Shown here one piece after another: positions 48,801 to 59,853 of a stretch of 64,000 nucleotides of DNA. The notes under the pieces are model-generated. The model saw only the letters and a program-made list of their open reading frames with translations, did no database searches and had not been told where the DNA came from. Positions within the stretch are counted from its first letter, which is position 1, and each line of letters starts with the position of its first letter. The translations under genes and the position numbers were made by a program. Origin of the DNA: Diploscapter coronatus (lineage: Eukaryota; Nematoda; Chromadorea; Rhabditida; Rhabditidae); contig OZ038422.1 in assembly GCA_964036155.1 (NCBI GenBank), positions 45,469,201 through 45,533,200 on the forward strand, given 5' to 3'.

Positions 48801-51741
48801 GAATTGATTTTCCGAACTGCAAATGCTGATTCAGCATAACACGGAAAAAGGTTATGTTTGATATGTGAATCAAACGCATACCTAAAAGCAAAAATGATAG
48901 TAAAAATGCGGATCTTTCCAAAAAAAGAGCGACAACTATTCAGCAGGGTTCTACAGAACTCGGCAACTATTAATTGAATTACATAATTCTTTATGAAGCA
49001 TCACTTTGCGCAAGAATTTGACTGCTTTTGAATAATTTGTTGTATTTCTATCAAAGTAGTTCGATTTCTAAGCATTTCAAGTTTTGCCCACAAACCTTGA
49101 GTTCAAGCTGCTTCTTGGCGGCGTCAGTCGTGGAGATTCCAAATGGAATGTCGTCGATGCCGGCAGCCACCTCGAGGAAGACCTTGGCATCAGCAGATTC
49201 GGCGTCCTGAAACATAAACTCATTAATTTCCTGTGCACTTTTCAAGGATATCAAATTTGGGAAATAATACTTTTCAAAATTTCTGATTTTATACTTTGTA
49301 TTGTCATGATAAATTAGCAAGTGACTATCCTAATTTTAAGATAGTAGCGAGGGGTATATAAGGAGCTCGGAGTCAGTAATACCTAGTTTTCTACGCCAGC
49401 GTCTTCTTTCCTAAACCTTCCCGAGAAACCTCTATATGGCTCTTCTCCTTAGATTTAAAGAGACCTCAAAGGCAGGTCTTGGCAATCAATTGTTTTGTTG
49501 GTCTATCTGATGGCGAGTTCACTTTTAAGCGATCGGACTCGTAGCGCACTTCAAATTTGATCTCGAAGTCTCATTATTGTGTCAAGCTCCCTTCGAATCT
49601 TCATGTTTCGTGATAATTCCCTAGTGATGTGCGATTTGTGTATCGGATTGTTCTGCTAAGTGGGGCGCAGAGGACGGTCTCGGGCTTTTTACTCCTTCCC
49701 TCCCTCCTCCTTGCAGTTTGGTGGCCTCGTTTATGTCAAGGCCAGTTGCCCCTCCTTTCTACTCGACAGGTCACTCTCTCACTCTCAAATTCCCTTCTCT
49801 TCTCGCTAAGTTTGTCCTACTTTTCTGTCCTGCCTGTCCTCTAACCACAATATCTCCCTCTTCTTTTCCTCGCAAACAAATCGATTCGCCTCGAGATCAC
49901 AGGCAAAGATAGATAGCAGAAAAGAAAGGGGGAAGAGGAAATTACTTATCCTTATCAATTCCAACTCAATTCACATTCATCATACGCCCAACAATGAACG
50001 AAAAGAAGTTCTTATCGCAAAAAATGCATCGCACAAGGAATTGGGTCTCATTAGAAAAAGCCGCAAGTTACTGGAGAGGAAATACACGTGTCATAAGAAT
50101 TGAAATTGAAATAATCGCTAGATTTTTTGGTTTTTAAAGAAAAACGGATTATCTGAAGAGTGTAGTAAGCGCGTCGTACCTAGGTGGAAAAAGAATGTGT
50201 ACTTTTCTTCTAAAATTTGTTGAAAACATCTACAGATTTTCACTGGAATGTAGGTAAAATCATTTGCGAGATTTCACTTTCCGACAAAATCTCCGAAAAA
50301 CTATCCTTTTTTACCCCATCCGCTAATTTGTCTTTACCTTGAAGTATCCAACGACGACAACATCAGCGCTGTCCTGGAGTTCCTTGACATCGTCAGCCGA
50401 GTCGAGAGTCTTGGCCACAGGGCCAGTCTTCTTCTTGAGCCAGGCAATGATCGAGTTGTGGTCGCGGCCACCAGTGTAGTCAGAGGCCTTGCCGTTGCGG
50501 AACAGCTTCAGGGTCGGGTAGCCACGAACCTGGAAGTGTGAAAATTGTCGATTTTTTCATGATTTGTCTTATTTTTATCCCCCACACATTCACAATACGT
50601 TCGAATTTTGGATCAGAAAAATGAAACGAATCGATTCGTGCCGATTAAGTTAATTTTTACCTCGAAGAATCTCAAGGTTTAGGATCCAACTTCAGTTTCA
50701 AACATGATCGATTTTTCCTCGTTTCTTCGATTAACCTCTCGAAATATTCACAAAAATGCAAAAATCTCAAGGATTTTGATGAATCTAATGGAAATCTCCG
50801 AACTTGAGAATTCCTGTTTTCTTTTCTTGCAACATAAAAACTGAACGTGTTCTGATCTCTGCAAGCTTCAACGAGTTTCTGATCATTTCAAGTTTTCATC
50901 GCAAGGGCTGTCACTTTTTGTGTGTAGGATGATTTTTTGCTTCATTCCGAGAACCGAGAAAGGGTTACCTCGAATTTGCTGGCGACGTCTCCGTGGACGG
51001 TGGCGTCCAGCTTGGCGAGCCTGATCTCGGAGCCTTCCTCCTTCAGAAGCGTAGCGGCCTTAGCGTATTCGGGAGTGAGGGCCTGAAATCGTCAAACTTA
51101 TTGAATTTTACTCATTTTTTTCACCCGATCTCAAATTCAGGGCAAATTTCATTCGAGGAAAGAAATTCGGTAATCACTTCCTCGTTGATTCCGCTTATAA
51201 AGATAATTGGGGGAAAATTTTACAAGAAGCATGTAGATTTGCATTTCTAGTGATTCTCAAATTAACCTTGCAGTGTCCGCACCACGGGGCGTAGAATTCA
51301 GCCAGAACGAATTCGTGTCCATTGATGACTTCATCGAAGTTGTCCTGCAAATCAAAGAACTATCACTCATTTCCCTGTTCCAAGTCTCTGATGATTGTAA
51401 GTGTGAAGAGACAACCGGTTTTGCAATTGAAACGTCTTGAAAAGGGAATGCCACGTCGGCATAACTCGACCTAATTGGAACGAGAAAGGGGATGATCTTA
51501 GAATTTTGATTGAAAGCTTATTAGGACTTTCTAGATCTCTGAACCAGTTTTGAGCCAAAGATTGATCAAGTTTCTTTTCGACACAATTTTTATCATGAAA
51601 TTTATTCAAAGAATGAACAACTTTTTTCTTCGCAAGTCTAATTTGTCGTACCTTGGTCAAAACGATGACATTTTCCTCCTCCTCGAAGCCTGCAAAGGCG
51701 CCAATCACCAGCAGCAGAGCCACACCGGCGAATTTGAACAT
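45811..51741 (-). CDS. pdi-2: Protein disulfide isomerase (PDI-2/P4HB type)
   Basis: Forms and rearranges disulfides in the ER lumen and, in animals, also serves as the beta subunit of collagen prolyl 4-hydroxylase. Twelve exons in phase: 51741-51652, 51344-51267, 51082-50969, 50529-50338, 49206-49096, 48405-48277, 47949-47821, 47669-47548, 47395-47236, 46881-46726, 46499-46377 and 45894-45811 (495 aa; C. elegans PDI-2 is of the same size). A signal peptide of about 17 residues is followed by domains a-b-b'-a'. Active sites are APWCGHCK at about 52-55 and again at about 436-439. The protein ends in an acidic tail and HEEL, a KDEL-type retrieval signal. Codon use is visibly G/C-ending, as in highly expressed genes. 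Introns are long, up to 1.1 kb, and contain two foldback elements. An ER-stress-type element lies about 0.8 kb upstream. The exact orthology within the pdi-1/pdi-2 pair is inferred. Confidence 0.97.
47016..47175. repeat. Foldback element in a PDI intron (a)
   Basis: The left arm with GTAAACGAAAGAGCATGGAA and AGTAGATTAG pairs imperfectly with the right arm GACTAATCTATGCCCCATTC and TTTCGTTTACAC. The centre is a poly(A) run. It lies in the intron 46882-47235. No second copy was found in the window. Confidence 0.5.
48107..48230. repeat. Foldback element in a PDI intron (b)
   Basis: A 124-bp near-palindrome. The left arm GGCCTTTTCAGGCAAATTGC and GTGGGCGGGG pairs with CCCCCGCCCATTTT and GCATTTGCCTGAAAAGGCC on the right. 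It lies within the intron 47950-48276. The strong stem and small loop suggest a foldback transposon or MITE. Confidence 0.6.
49207..50337 (-). other. 1.1-kb PDI intron with unexplained plus-strand signals
   Basis: Besides splice sites, it holds a plus-strand TATATAAGG (about 49356-49364) followed by C/T-rich tracts (about 49690-49870) of the kind seen upstream of other genes here. No plus-strand coding exon follows before the next PDI exon, so I call no nested gene. Confidence 0.3.
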
Positions 51742-52549
51742 TTTCCTTGTCGACTGGACGCTGTTTCCCCGTTGATGAGGTCACACAACAACACACCTGA
51801 ACATTGAAAACATTAACTCGAGGAATTCAGGAAGAATTCAAGAGAACTCGTTTAAACTATGACAAGGTTCTGTCATCCGTTGTTGCATAAAGCATGGAAG
51901 ACGATTCTTGTTCCACATTGCGACAACGGGCGACAAAATCTGCTGTCTAAGTGCAAATACAGGCACGAGCCTAATGACACGTGTTTTTATTTCGGATAGC
52001 AAATTGTGAAATGGGAGAAATGGCGAAGTTTCAAAGGGCTTCCGTTGGACAAACATTCAAGTTTCAGCTCTGAATTTTAATTCACTGCTGGAATTTGAAT
52101 GTGGAGATTTGAATTTTCACGCGCATTTATCGCAGTTTTGGGAATTGCAACGTGGCCTAAAATGAGCGTTGTGTGGAATTGGGAAAGTGCGCAGTCGATT
52201 TGTACAAAATAAGGGGGACAAAATTGGAAATCGGGGGGCGGGGTCAGAAAGGCAGAAAAAGGGGGAAGAAAGATGAAAGACAAAAGGCATCCACCACTGC
52301 GGTGCAGTCAGCCCGGAGTGAAATAAACGGGCAAAACGCGCATAATCTCTGTCAGTCTCTAATGAAGTCTGCGTGCCTGCATGAAATAGAAGAAAGGGAT
52401 GAGTTAGAGAAGAAGAGAGTAAGCCCCGAAAAAGGGAACAGAACAGAACAGAAGAGGTGAGAGCCGAAGCAGTGTCAGAGAACAGGACAAGGTAGAGGGG
52501 TTTCGTTCGCTCCTTCTTCCCTCTTCGCCTTGCAGCGATTCCCCGTGGC

Positions 52550-52568
52550 CGTGGTAATCGCTCATTGG
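52550..52568 (-). promoter_or_regulatory. ER-stress response element (ERSE consensus) upstream of PDI
   Basis: The minus strand reads CCAATGAGCGATTACCACG: CCAAT, exactly nine bases, then CCACG, followed by a second GCCACGG. This is the full mammalian ERSE consensus bound by NF-Y plus ATF6/XBP1, in the same orientation as the PDI gene and about 0.81 kb before its ATG. PDI genes are classical unfolded-protein-response targets. Use in this animal is inferred. Confidence 0.55.
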
Positions 52569-53532
52569 ATGACGGGACAGTCTGCCTCTCTCAGCTCCGC
52601 CCACTAGGCAACCCTCTGCAATCCCGTGCGCACTCAGCAGACATTGCAGTTTGAAAATTGACCAGACAGAAGAGGCAGGCAGAATCAACTTCTTGGAAAA
52701 TTCACCCAGATTTCCATGTTTTTTTTTTGAGGAATTCTGTCTTCGAAAGAGGTGAACTCTCCAAGAAGCCGAGGGAGGATCAGAATCACAACATCGAGTT
52801 GCAGGCAGAGTACGCGGGCGTAAACACAGTTCACTCAACTCGCAAAACGATATTTTCAAGTACAAGTAGAGCAACAGCAGGTGGCTGAATTTCTTGCGTT
52901 TCGCCTTTCTTTCCGCAGCGTTACCTTGCAAAAACAGGAGAAGAGAAAGCCACTGTTAATGAAAGATGGATAATGATCGTGCTGTGGGGAATCAGACGGA
53001 AATGAATAAAAATCGGAAAAAGTGTATGCTAATTCCAAGAAGATTTGAAAGTATTTCGAACTGCATTATTCCTTATTTGGCGATTTATCCCTGCCAGTTT
53101 TGATTACTATCCCTCATCAAACGCTTAGAGACGATGGGATCTTTGCAGTTGTTTTCTTGCAAGTTTGATTTCAAGAAAAAAAAAACACGGAAAAAAACGA
53201 AAATGAAAAATTCGGAAAAAGAAGTTTCGCGAAAAACGCAACTAGAATGAGAGTTTCGCAAAGTGGCAGAGTAAAATCGATCGAGTGTGTTTGTAATGAG
53301 CATTCGAAATGAGTTGTCGAGTTTTCTCGTTTCTTTTCCTTTTCATGTCTATATTTAGTCAGTCTGTTTGCATTCTGTCATTCTGCTAGCCAGTTACATT
53401 CTGCTGCAGTAGCAGCCCCAATTTAGCCCTGTTCAGTACAGAACTACGCTTTTCATCTGTTTACTTTTCGTCGTTCCCTTCGGATTTTCGAGATTTCATA
53501 GATCCATTTCCGGAAAATGAACATAAAATGGA

Positions 53533-53686
53533 CATCAGAGCTGAGACGAGGTTTCGATTTCGACTTCGAAAGTCGGAATTTCGAGGATTTTCGAGCCATT
53601 TCGATTTCGATTTCGAGAAATTTTGAGAAGCCAACTTCGACTTCGACTTCGAATTGGAAAGTTTAAACTTCGTCTCAGCTCTGATG
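53533..53686. mobile_element. 154-bp inverted-repeat element CATCAGAGCTGAGACGA
   Basis: The ends CATCAGAGCTGAGACGA and TCGTCTCAGCTCTGATG form a perfect 17-bp inverted repeat, and pairing extends further with one mismatch. The interior consists of repeated TTCGATTTCGA/TTCGACTTCGA words, themselves partly palindromic. Only one copy is seen in the window. There is no coding capacity. Confidence 0.65.
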
Positions 53687-54529
53687 GACGTTTCCTTTTT
53701 CGACTTTCAATTATAGAAGCCCCGGGAACTTCAAAATAGCTGTTTTTCATTGTTCTAATTGCAGTTGTGAACGGAACGGAATAAAATGAAAATAGAGCGT
53801 GAGAGGAGAGGAAAGAAAGAAAGGGGAGAATCGATTTCGTGTTCGCTGCTTCGCCCTCTTCCACTGGACATCTTCTGTGCACTGCTCCACTTTTAAACTA
53901 TCCCATCCAGTTTTGCCCAGCTATTCTTTATCATTAGTTAGATATTCCCGCGACAATATGTTTTGTTATGCCGCGTGTCTCTCGGTCATCATTCCCTCTT
54001 CTTCTAGTCTTTCCTCGGGTATCGATTCATAAATTCCCTCAAGCCACTGCAAATCCTTGTCACACTTTCCTGATTATTCGAGCTCGTCTCTGATTCACCG
54101 CTTCTTTTGAAATCTACTAATTATCAGCGCGACAAATTCTCGAATAGTTTTTTTTCGCACGCGAAAATTGACTGATAACACGACAAAATTCAATGAAAAA
54201 TGGGTGAGACGTCGGATTTGCCAAAAACCGATATTCAGTCGGTATATATCCAGTATTTTGATGGTTGACAAGCACTTGTTGTTTTCCTCTTTCACTCCTA
54301 CATTTCTGTATGTGTCCTGCGTGCGCCGCTCTGCCTTCCATTTCCCTTTCCTTGTGATTGTTTATTTGCCTGTGCAGAATTTGCTGATTGCGAAATTTCC
54401 CAATTCACTCTACCTCTCCTGTTTCTCTGATTATCTATGCATTTATGCCTCGTTAAAATCATGAGAACAGTCCTGTTTTTGATTTTTATCGATTTATCGA
54501 TTTTTTTTAATCATTTTAGTTTTTTGCAG

Positions 54530-57500
54530 ATGTCGAACAATTTGAACGAGCAGGTCTCGAAAACCGTCGAATCAGCCAAGGACACGATGGAAAAGTTGGG
54601 AGAGCAAGTGACCGACTTCTTCCAGGGCAACCCCTTCTCTACTCCCGTCGGAAAGAAAATCGGTCAGTTCTTATCATTCTTCTTCTTCTGCATTTTAAAA
54701 ATACGGCACGATGCCCATGCTATAATGTTCGATCTTCGAATAGGACTGCACGATTTTCAGCTGATCAAAAATTGATTTTATTGTTTTTTTCTTCTGCGGT
54801 GAAAATTGTACCGTCACTATCTAGAAGGGTAACGACATAGCTTGACCTCTTAAAGTAATATTCGAGTTCCCCTTTTTTCTTAAAAAAAAATCATTTAAAA
54901 TTGAAAATAGTCGAGAATTGTACACGGAATTCAAAACTTTTGTGCACACAGTATTCTAGGATTTTCAAAGAATTCACGAAGAAGTGAGTATGATCAAGAG
55001 CGCGAATAATTGCTTAAAATCAAACTAGCAAGAAAACTGCAATTGTAATTTTCAGAAAAGTTGCAAATCTGCTTAAAATAGTTGGTTTTGCCAATCAGCG
55101 TGCTCTTTTTCATAGAAAGGATTGAAAAAAAACTATTGACACGATGAAAATGAATATTGATTCGCTTACTCATCGCCTGAAGAGGAAAATTGAAATCAAC
55201 TTGAGAACTTGGGATTACAAGTCAAACAAAACATGAAAAATAATTATAGGGAAAATGTCTAGAAAAGGCGATGAAGTCGTGTTCGACGTAGTCTAATGCA
55301 TTTATATCGTGTTATGTTTCGAAATCGTCTCTTCTGCTGCGTCGTCGTTAATGACGATGCTTCTAGAAGCCTATTCCCATCTCTAAATCGCACAATCGAC
55401 GCTTCTTCTCACGTAATATTCATTTCTCCTTGTTTCTGTATCTCAGCCTCCTTCTCTGTTCTCTCTCCCTATCTTTCATTATAATAAGGAGGTGCAGACA
55501 CGCAGAAGAACGTTCTCGTTTCAGTTGGTCATTCTGCATTCTGCACTTGCTGTATTTCAAGATCTTCCTCTTCCCCTAACCGGTTAATGCCTCTCTGTCA
55601 AGTCTTCAGCCCATTTTCATACACGTTGACTTACACATTCAAAGTAGAATGACTAACTTAATGACGAGAGGAGGGAAGGAAGAAATTATGAACAACTAGA
55701 TTATGAAAATCCTGGATGACGAGAAGATCAATAAAAGGAGAAGAACAATTTTTTTCTAGAAATGGCAACCGACTCGAACGCTTTGGCGACCGAGAATTGG
55801 GGGTTGAATATGGAAATTTGCGATTTCATCAACAACACGGAAGAAGGGTAGGGAAATGCTATTTCTCTAGAAAGTTAAAAAATTGTTAGTTTATTTGAGA
55901 AATTTCGGGAGTTGAAAGAAAAGTTACTATTTCTCGAAAGGCTCCATCTTTTCTGAAGTATAGCGTTGTAAGTTAGTCTCAAAATGTGCAACGTTTCGAG
56001 CAAGCCAAAGAAATACTTTCATTTCGCAATTTTCGAGAAAAAAGTAAACCTTACTTCCTCAACCTACAAAAGCTGTTTTCAGACCGAAAGACGCAGTTCG
56101 AGCGATCAGAAAGCGTCTGCATACGAATATGGCAAAGAATAACTCGGTCGTGATGTACACTCTGACCGTCCTCGAGACCTGCGTCAAGAATTGCGATCAC
56201 AGATTCCATGTCCTCGTTTGCAATAAAGTCAGTTTCAAGAGTCATTCCATTAAAACGATTTGTTTGCAGGATTTCGTGCAAGATCTCGTCAAACTGATCG
56301 GTCCGAAATTCGATGCTCCTCAGATTGTTCAGGAACGAGTTTTGTCTTTGATTCAGGTGAGTGAAAATTTTCTCAAATCAATTTTGAGAAAGGAAGGTAT
56401 GAATAAGTAAAAAAAAGTCGATATTTGTAGGACCTCAAATAGTTTTACAAAATTTATAATTTGCTGGAACTTCCTACTCAAAATAAACAAATACGATGTA
56501 TGTAAAACATTCATGCGGAAAAGATAAAGCAAAATAATGATTTTTGACCGAAAAAGCTAGCAGAAGTAGCTTGCAGAAATGAACGTGTTTTTTCCAATAT
56601 AAAACGCCTGCAGACGCACACTTCCTGACAAGATTTTCCGTGAATAACCACTGTTTATGGGTGGTGCATCGATTCTGATGGTGATAGTTCGTGAACACCA
56701 ATTTTGAAGGGGCTTGCGTTCTATTTTTGGGTTTCATATAATCACTTTTTATTCCCTGCCGCATTTTGTAGAAGGGAGAAGTTTGCGGTCCCTAAATATT
56801 TGCATTCATTTCTTGAAAGTTGGATCTTTCAAATCATTTTCAAAATGCAAATTCAAATTATTTCTATTTGAGGCGTGGGCCGATGCGTTCAAGAGCCAGC
56901 CCGATCTGCAAGGAGTTGTCCAGTTCTACAACGATCTAAAGGCGAAAGGAGTCGAATTCCCTGCTGCCGATCTCGACTCGTTAGCTCCGATTATCACTCC
57001 CAAACGCGTAAAGAATTTCCACCTTTTTCTTAATCTTCCCTTTCTTGCATCCACTTTTCCGTCTCTTCCCTCTATCATGTTATGCAAAGACTTTTCTATC
57101 GCTTTCAATAACTTATGAAGACGAAATTCTGAAGATTTTTGAAACAAGTATTCAAATTTTAAAACTCTTCTAAAACTCCTAGAGTGATTTGTGCTGAATG
57201 TGAATTGTTGTGTTTGTAGACCGTGTTCACTGAGCCGCAAAGCCCTCCGACACCAGCTGGGCAATCTACTGTAAGATATTTTTCCAACAACTTTCTAAAT
57301 GTAGTCAAGTTGCCTGAACTTCAACATTAAAAATACCAATTCATCCACGATTTCTTTATGAAGTCTAAAGTTTCAGAATCCGAATGCAGTCGTTGCTAAT
57401 TTGGGTCCTGGACCAATTCAAGCGACGCCTGAACAGCTCACAAAACTCCGATCTGATTTGGACGTCGTCAATTCGAATATTAAGGTGAGAAGATTTTTTT

Positions 57501-58834
57501 CTATCAAATCATTAATTTCGTAAAAATGAATTGTTTTTGAAAGGTAAAATAATTGTGAAGGAATTATTTTGGATATTACTCATTTGTACTTTTCAGGTTC
57601 TGAGCGAAATGCTGGCGGAAATTTCCCCCGGCAAGGAGACGGCAGATGAATTGCAGCTGCTGCAGGAATTGCACGCGACCTGCAGACAAATGCAGCAGAG
57701 AATCGTCGCTCTCATTCCCTACATCGCCAATTCGGAAGTCACTTGTGAGTTTTTGATCAAATTGTATTTTTGAAAAAAAAAGTGCAAAATCTCATATTTT
57801 ATTTTTTTCATAGGAAATTTTCAGAAGAAACTGATGTCTCTGATGATATTGTTATTGTACTTTATATCAAAAAGAATAGCTTTTTTTTTTTTAAATAGTT
57901 TCCTTGATAGAAATTCAAATTTCTCAGACGAGTTAATCATGGCGAACGACAATTTCAACGCGGTGTTCGAGAAGTACGACAGATTCATGCAGAGAAGAGC
58001 TGAGGGGCCCGCTGCTGGGGGAAATGAGCAAAGAGCACCTGCAGCTGCCGCTGCCGCTCCAGCTGCAGACCTGATGTCGTTCGACGAGGGAAAATCGCTC
58101 CAGGATCAACTCCATGCACTGAGTAAGTCATTCAATTAATTTTTTCTGTCATATATTTCGTAGATTGAAGATTTTGGTATTTTTCTTCAATTTTTACAAT
58201 ATTTGTTTTCTATAAAAAATAAGTATGTTTGATTGATATTTATGCAGAAAATTCAATAGTTCGGTATGAAATGATGTATGTATGAGAGATACTTCATTAG
58301 TTCTAATAACTGAATAGATTCATTCATTTCAGACGTATCAGGCGGAGCGACCTCTTCCTCTGCAGCAGGCAATTCTCATGAGTCCTACAAAGCGAATTCG
58401 GAACAACAGGCTGGAGTTGGACTTGCTACTGCTGTACAGAACAAGGTTAATTTTCTTCATCTTGAGATAAATTGCAATTTTTTAAACTTAATATATGATC
58501 GCAAATGCCTAATTTCTATTTTTTTTTCAATATGTTATTTATCTTTCCACTAAATTCTCATCGACATTTCCATTTTTTCTCTTCAATTTAGCCAAGATAA
58601 GGTCAAGAATACCTGATTTCTAGAACAAAAGATTAGATATTTTATTTTTTACTTACGAAAATTTTCATTCTTGAAAATTTCAGATTCCCGATGCTTCTGA
58701 GGTCAAGGCAATGGAAGAATGGCTCGCCGCTCAGGGAGAAACTCCAGGTAGAAATTTATTTCTTATCATTTCTCACAAATAAAGCTTTAGAAAAGCCCAA
58801 AACCAAGGACGATTTGGATAATGAGAAACTATAA
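54530..58834 (+). CDS. tom1: TOM1-type endosomal sorting adaptor (VHS-GAT)
   Basis: TOM1-family proteins bind ubiquitinated cargo, Tollip and clathrin on early endosomes. Twelve exons in phase: 54530-54662, 55760-55847, 56083-56227, 56270-56356, 56873-57007, 57220-57270, 57377-57484, 57597-57744, 57928-58122, 58333-58445, 58684-58747 and 58791-58834 (436 aa). The VHS domain spans about 38-175 ([63 protein letters not shown]). GAT spans about 222-312 ([20 protein letters not shown] to [15 protein letters not shown]). An Ala-rich linker then precedes DLMSFDE, a clathrin-box-like region. About 30 residues precede the usual TOM1 start and form a charged amphipathic segment ([20 protein letters not shown]). 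TTTTTTGCAG abuts the ATG, so the mRNA start is made by splicing or trans-splicing. Intron 4 holds a MITE. Confidence 0.93.
56428..56794. mobile_element. MITE family TAGGGACCGCAAAC, copy 3 (about 367 bp)
   Basis: The right end GTTTGCGGTCCCTA (56781-56794) matches the family exactly. The left end TAGGACCTCAAATAG is decayed. Blocks inside (AAGTGGGAGAAG/GGGAGAAG before the right end, and TTTCA...ATAATCAC, GAACAC) are shared with the copy at 42362-42747. It lies in TOM1 intron 4 (56357-56872). Confidence 0.6.
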
Positions 58835-59853
58835 TGGAGTTTATGGAAAGGAACGGATATTCATATTCCTATTTGTAAAAAGACTAATTTATCTCCAGCA
58901 AATTGTGATGCTAACAATGCGAAAAATAGAATCTGAAAATCTAATCAAAAGGTTGAATCTAATCAGAATTCCTTCATTCTTCTTATGAATCTAAACTTTA
59001 AAGGGAAAGGTTTAGGATATTTACGACAAAATAATCAAATCCGAATACTTTAGTCACTTCGTTCGTAATTATTCAGTTTCTCTACCGTTTTTCCTTTGAA
59101 ATTTACTTAGCTCCAGACAGTTTTGATAGAGAATTACGTTTTTGATATTCAAAAGTTTTATTTTAACTTGACCTGAAACCTAAATTATTTATTCCGAAAT
59201 TCAACAATTATCAGCTAATTCTCACTTCTAATGCTGGTTGTATCTTAAAGAACGCTTATTTATTTCCCGATTGTATATGTTCTTGCAAATCAAGACAACT
59301 AGATAGTGATTTGGTGTCAGATCAAACAACTTGAGCTTCTCCAAATTTGGCAATTGATAATGTATTTTAAGAATGGAAAATATGCTATAAAACTTTGATA
59401 AAAATTAAAGAGCACTAAAATCGGCATGTAAAGTAGAATTATTGTGTAATGATTTTTTCTTACAATAATATGATGATAATTATTCATTTTTAGCTTACCA
59501 GCTGATGCACTTGCACTCTTTTCAAATTTAACAATCACTATATGAATTTACATACAGACCTAGGGGATACTTTCGTCCGGCGAAAATAAACTATAAGGGG
59601 GTAGGTCGCAAAGGATTTCTGGCGATCGCCCTCCTTTCATGCGCCTAACTAATTTAAACAACAAAAATCATGAAAGTACAACGTAGCCCAATCATTTTAT
59701 CGGTTCTTCGCCTTGTTAGTGAGTGGTTTGTTCATTCACTAACAAGTATGCCATCTTCGCGAATTTCTATAATGGTTCTTCGTTGTTCTTTCATCTGTAT
59801 TTTTAAAGTTTATTTTCATTTCAAAATTTAGAATTTTATTTATCTAAAAGAAA
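58835..59853. other. Intergenic region TOM1 / acyl-CoA synthetase
   Basis: AT-rich, with no coding exon seen. It contains foldback repeat family 1 copy c (59569-59638). Just before the next gene, TTCAAAATTTAG (ending 59830) is an acceptor-like site 23 nt upstream of the ATG and may be a trans-splice site. The two genes are in the same orientation 1.0 kb apart, too far for a typical nematode operon. Confidence 0.4.
59569..59638. repeat. Foldback repeat family 1, copy c
   Basis: About 70 bp: CCTAGGGGATACTTTCGTCC on the left, and TTTCTGGCGATCGCCCTCC on the right as its imperfect inverse. It shares motif order with the copies at 7438 and 34577, including TATAAGGGGG...GGTCGCAA. Confidence 0.65.

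Larger units (their letters stand above)
51742..54529. promoter_or_regulatory. Divergent promoter region PDI / TOM1
   Basis: 2.8 kb between two genes reading apart. On the PDI side a candidate acceptor (minus-strand AATGTTCAG at about 51797-51805) leaves a 55-nt leader before the PDI ATG, consistent with a 5' UTR intron or trans-splicing. The region also contains a CCAAT-N9-CCACG element (52550-52568), a 154-bp inverted-repeat element (53533-53686) and pyrimidine-rich stretches. The frames at 52404-52931 and 53535-53882 are judged non-coding. Confidence 0.45.

Noticed and set aside
52404..52931. 175-codon minus-strand open frame upstream of PDI
   Set aside because: Low-complexity translation of promoter-like DNA containing the ERSE; no family motif and no connection in phase to another exon.
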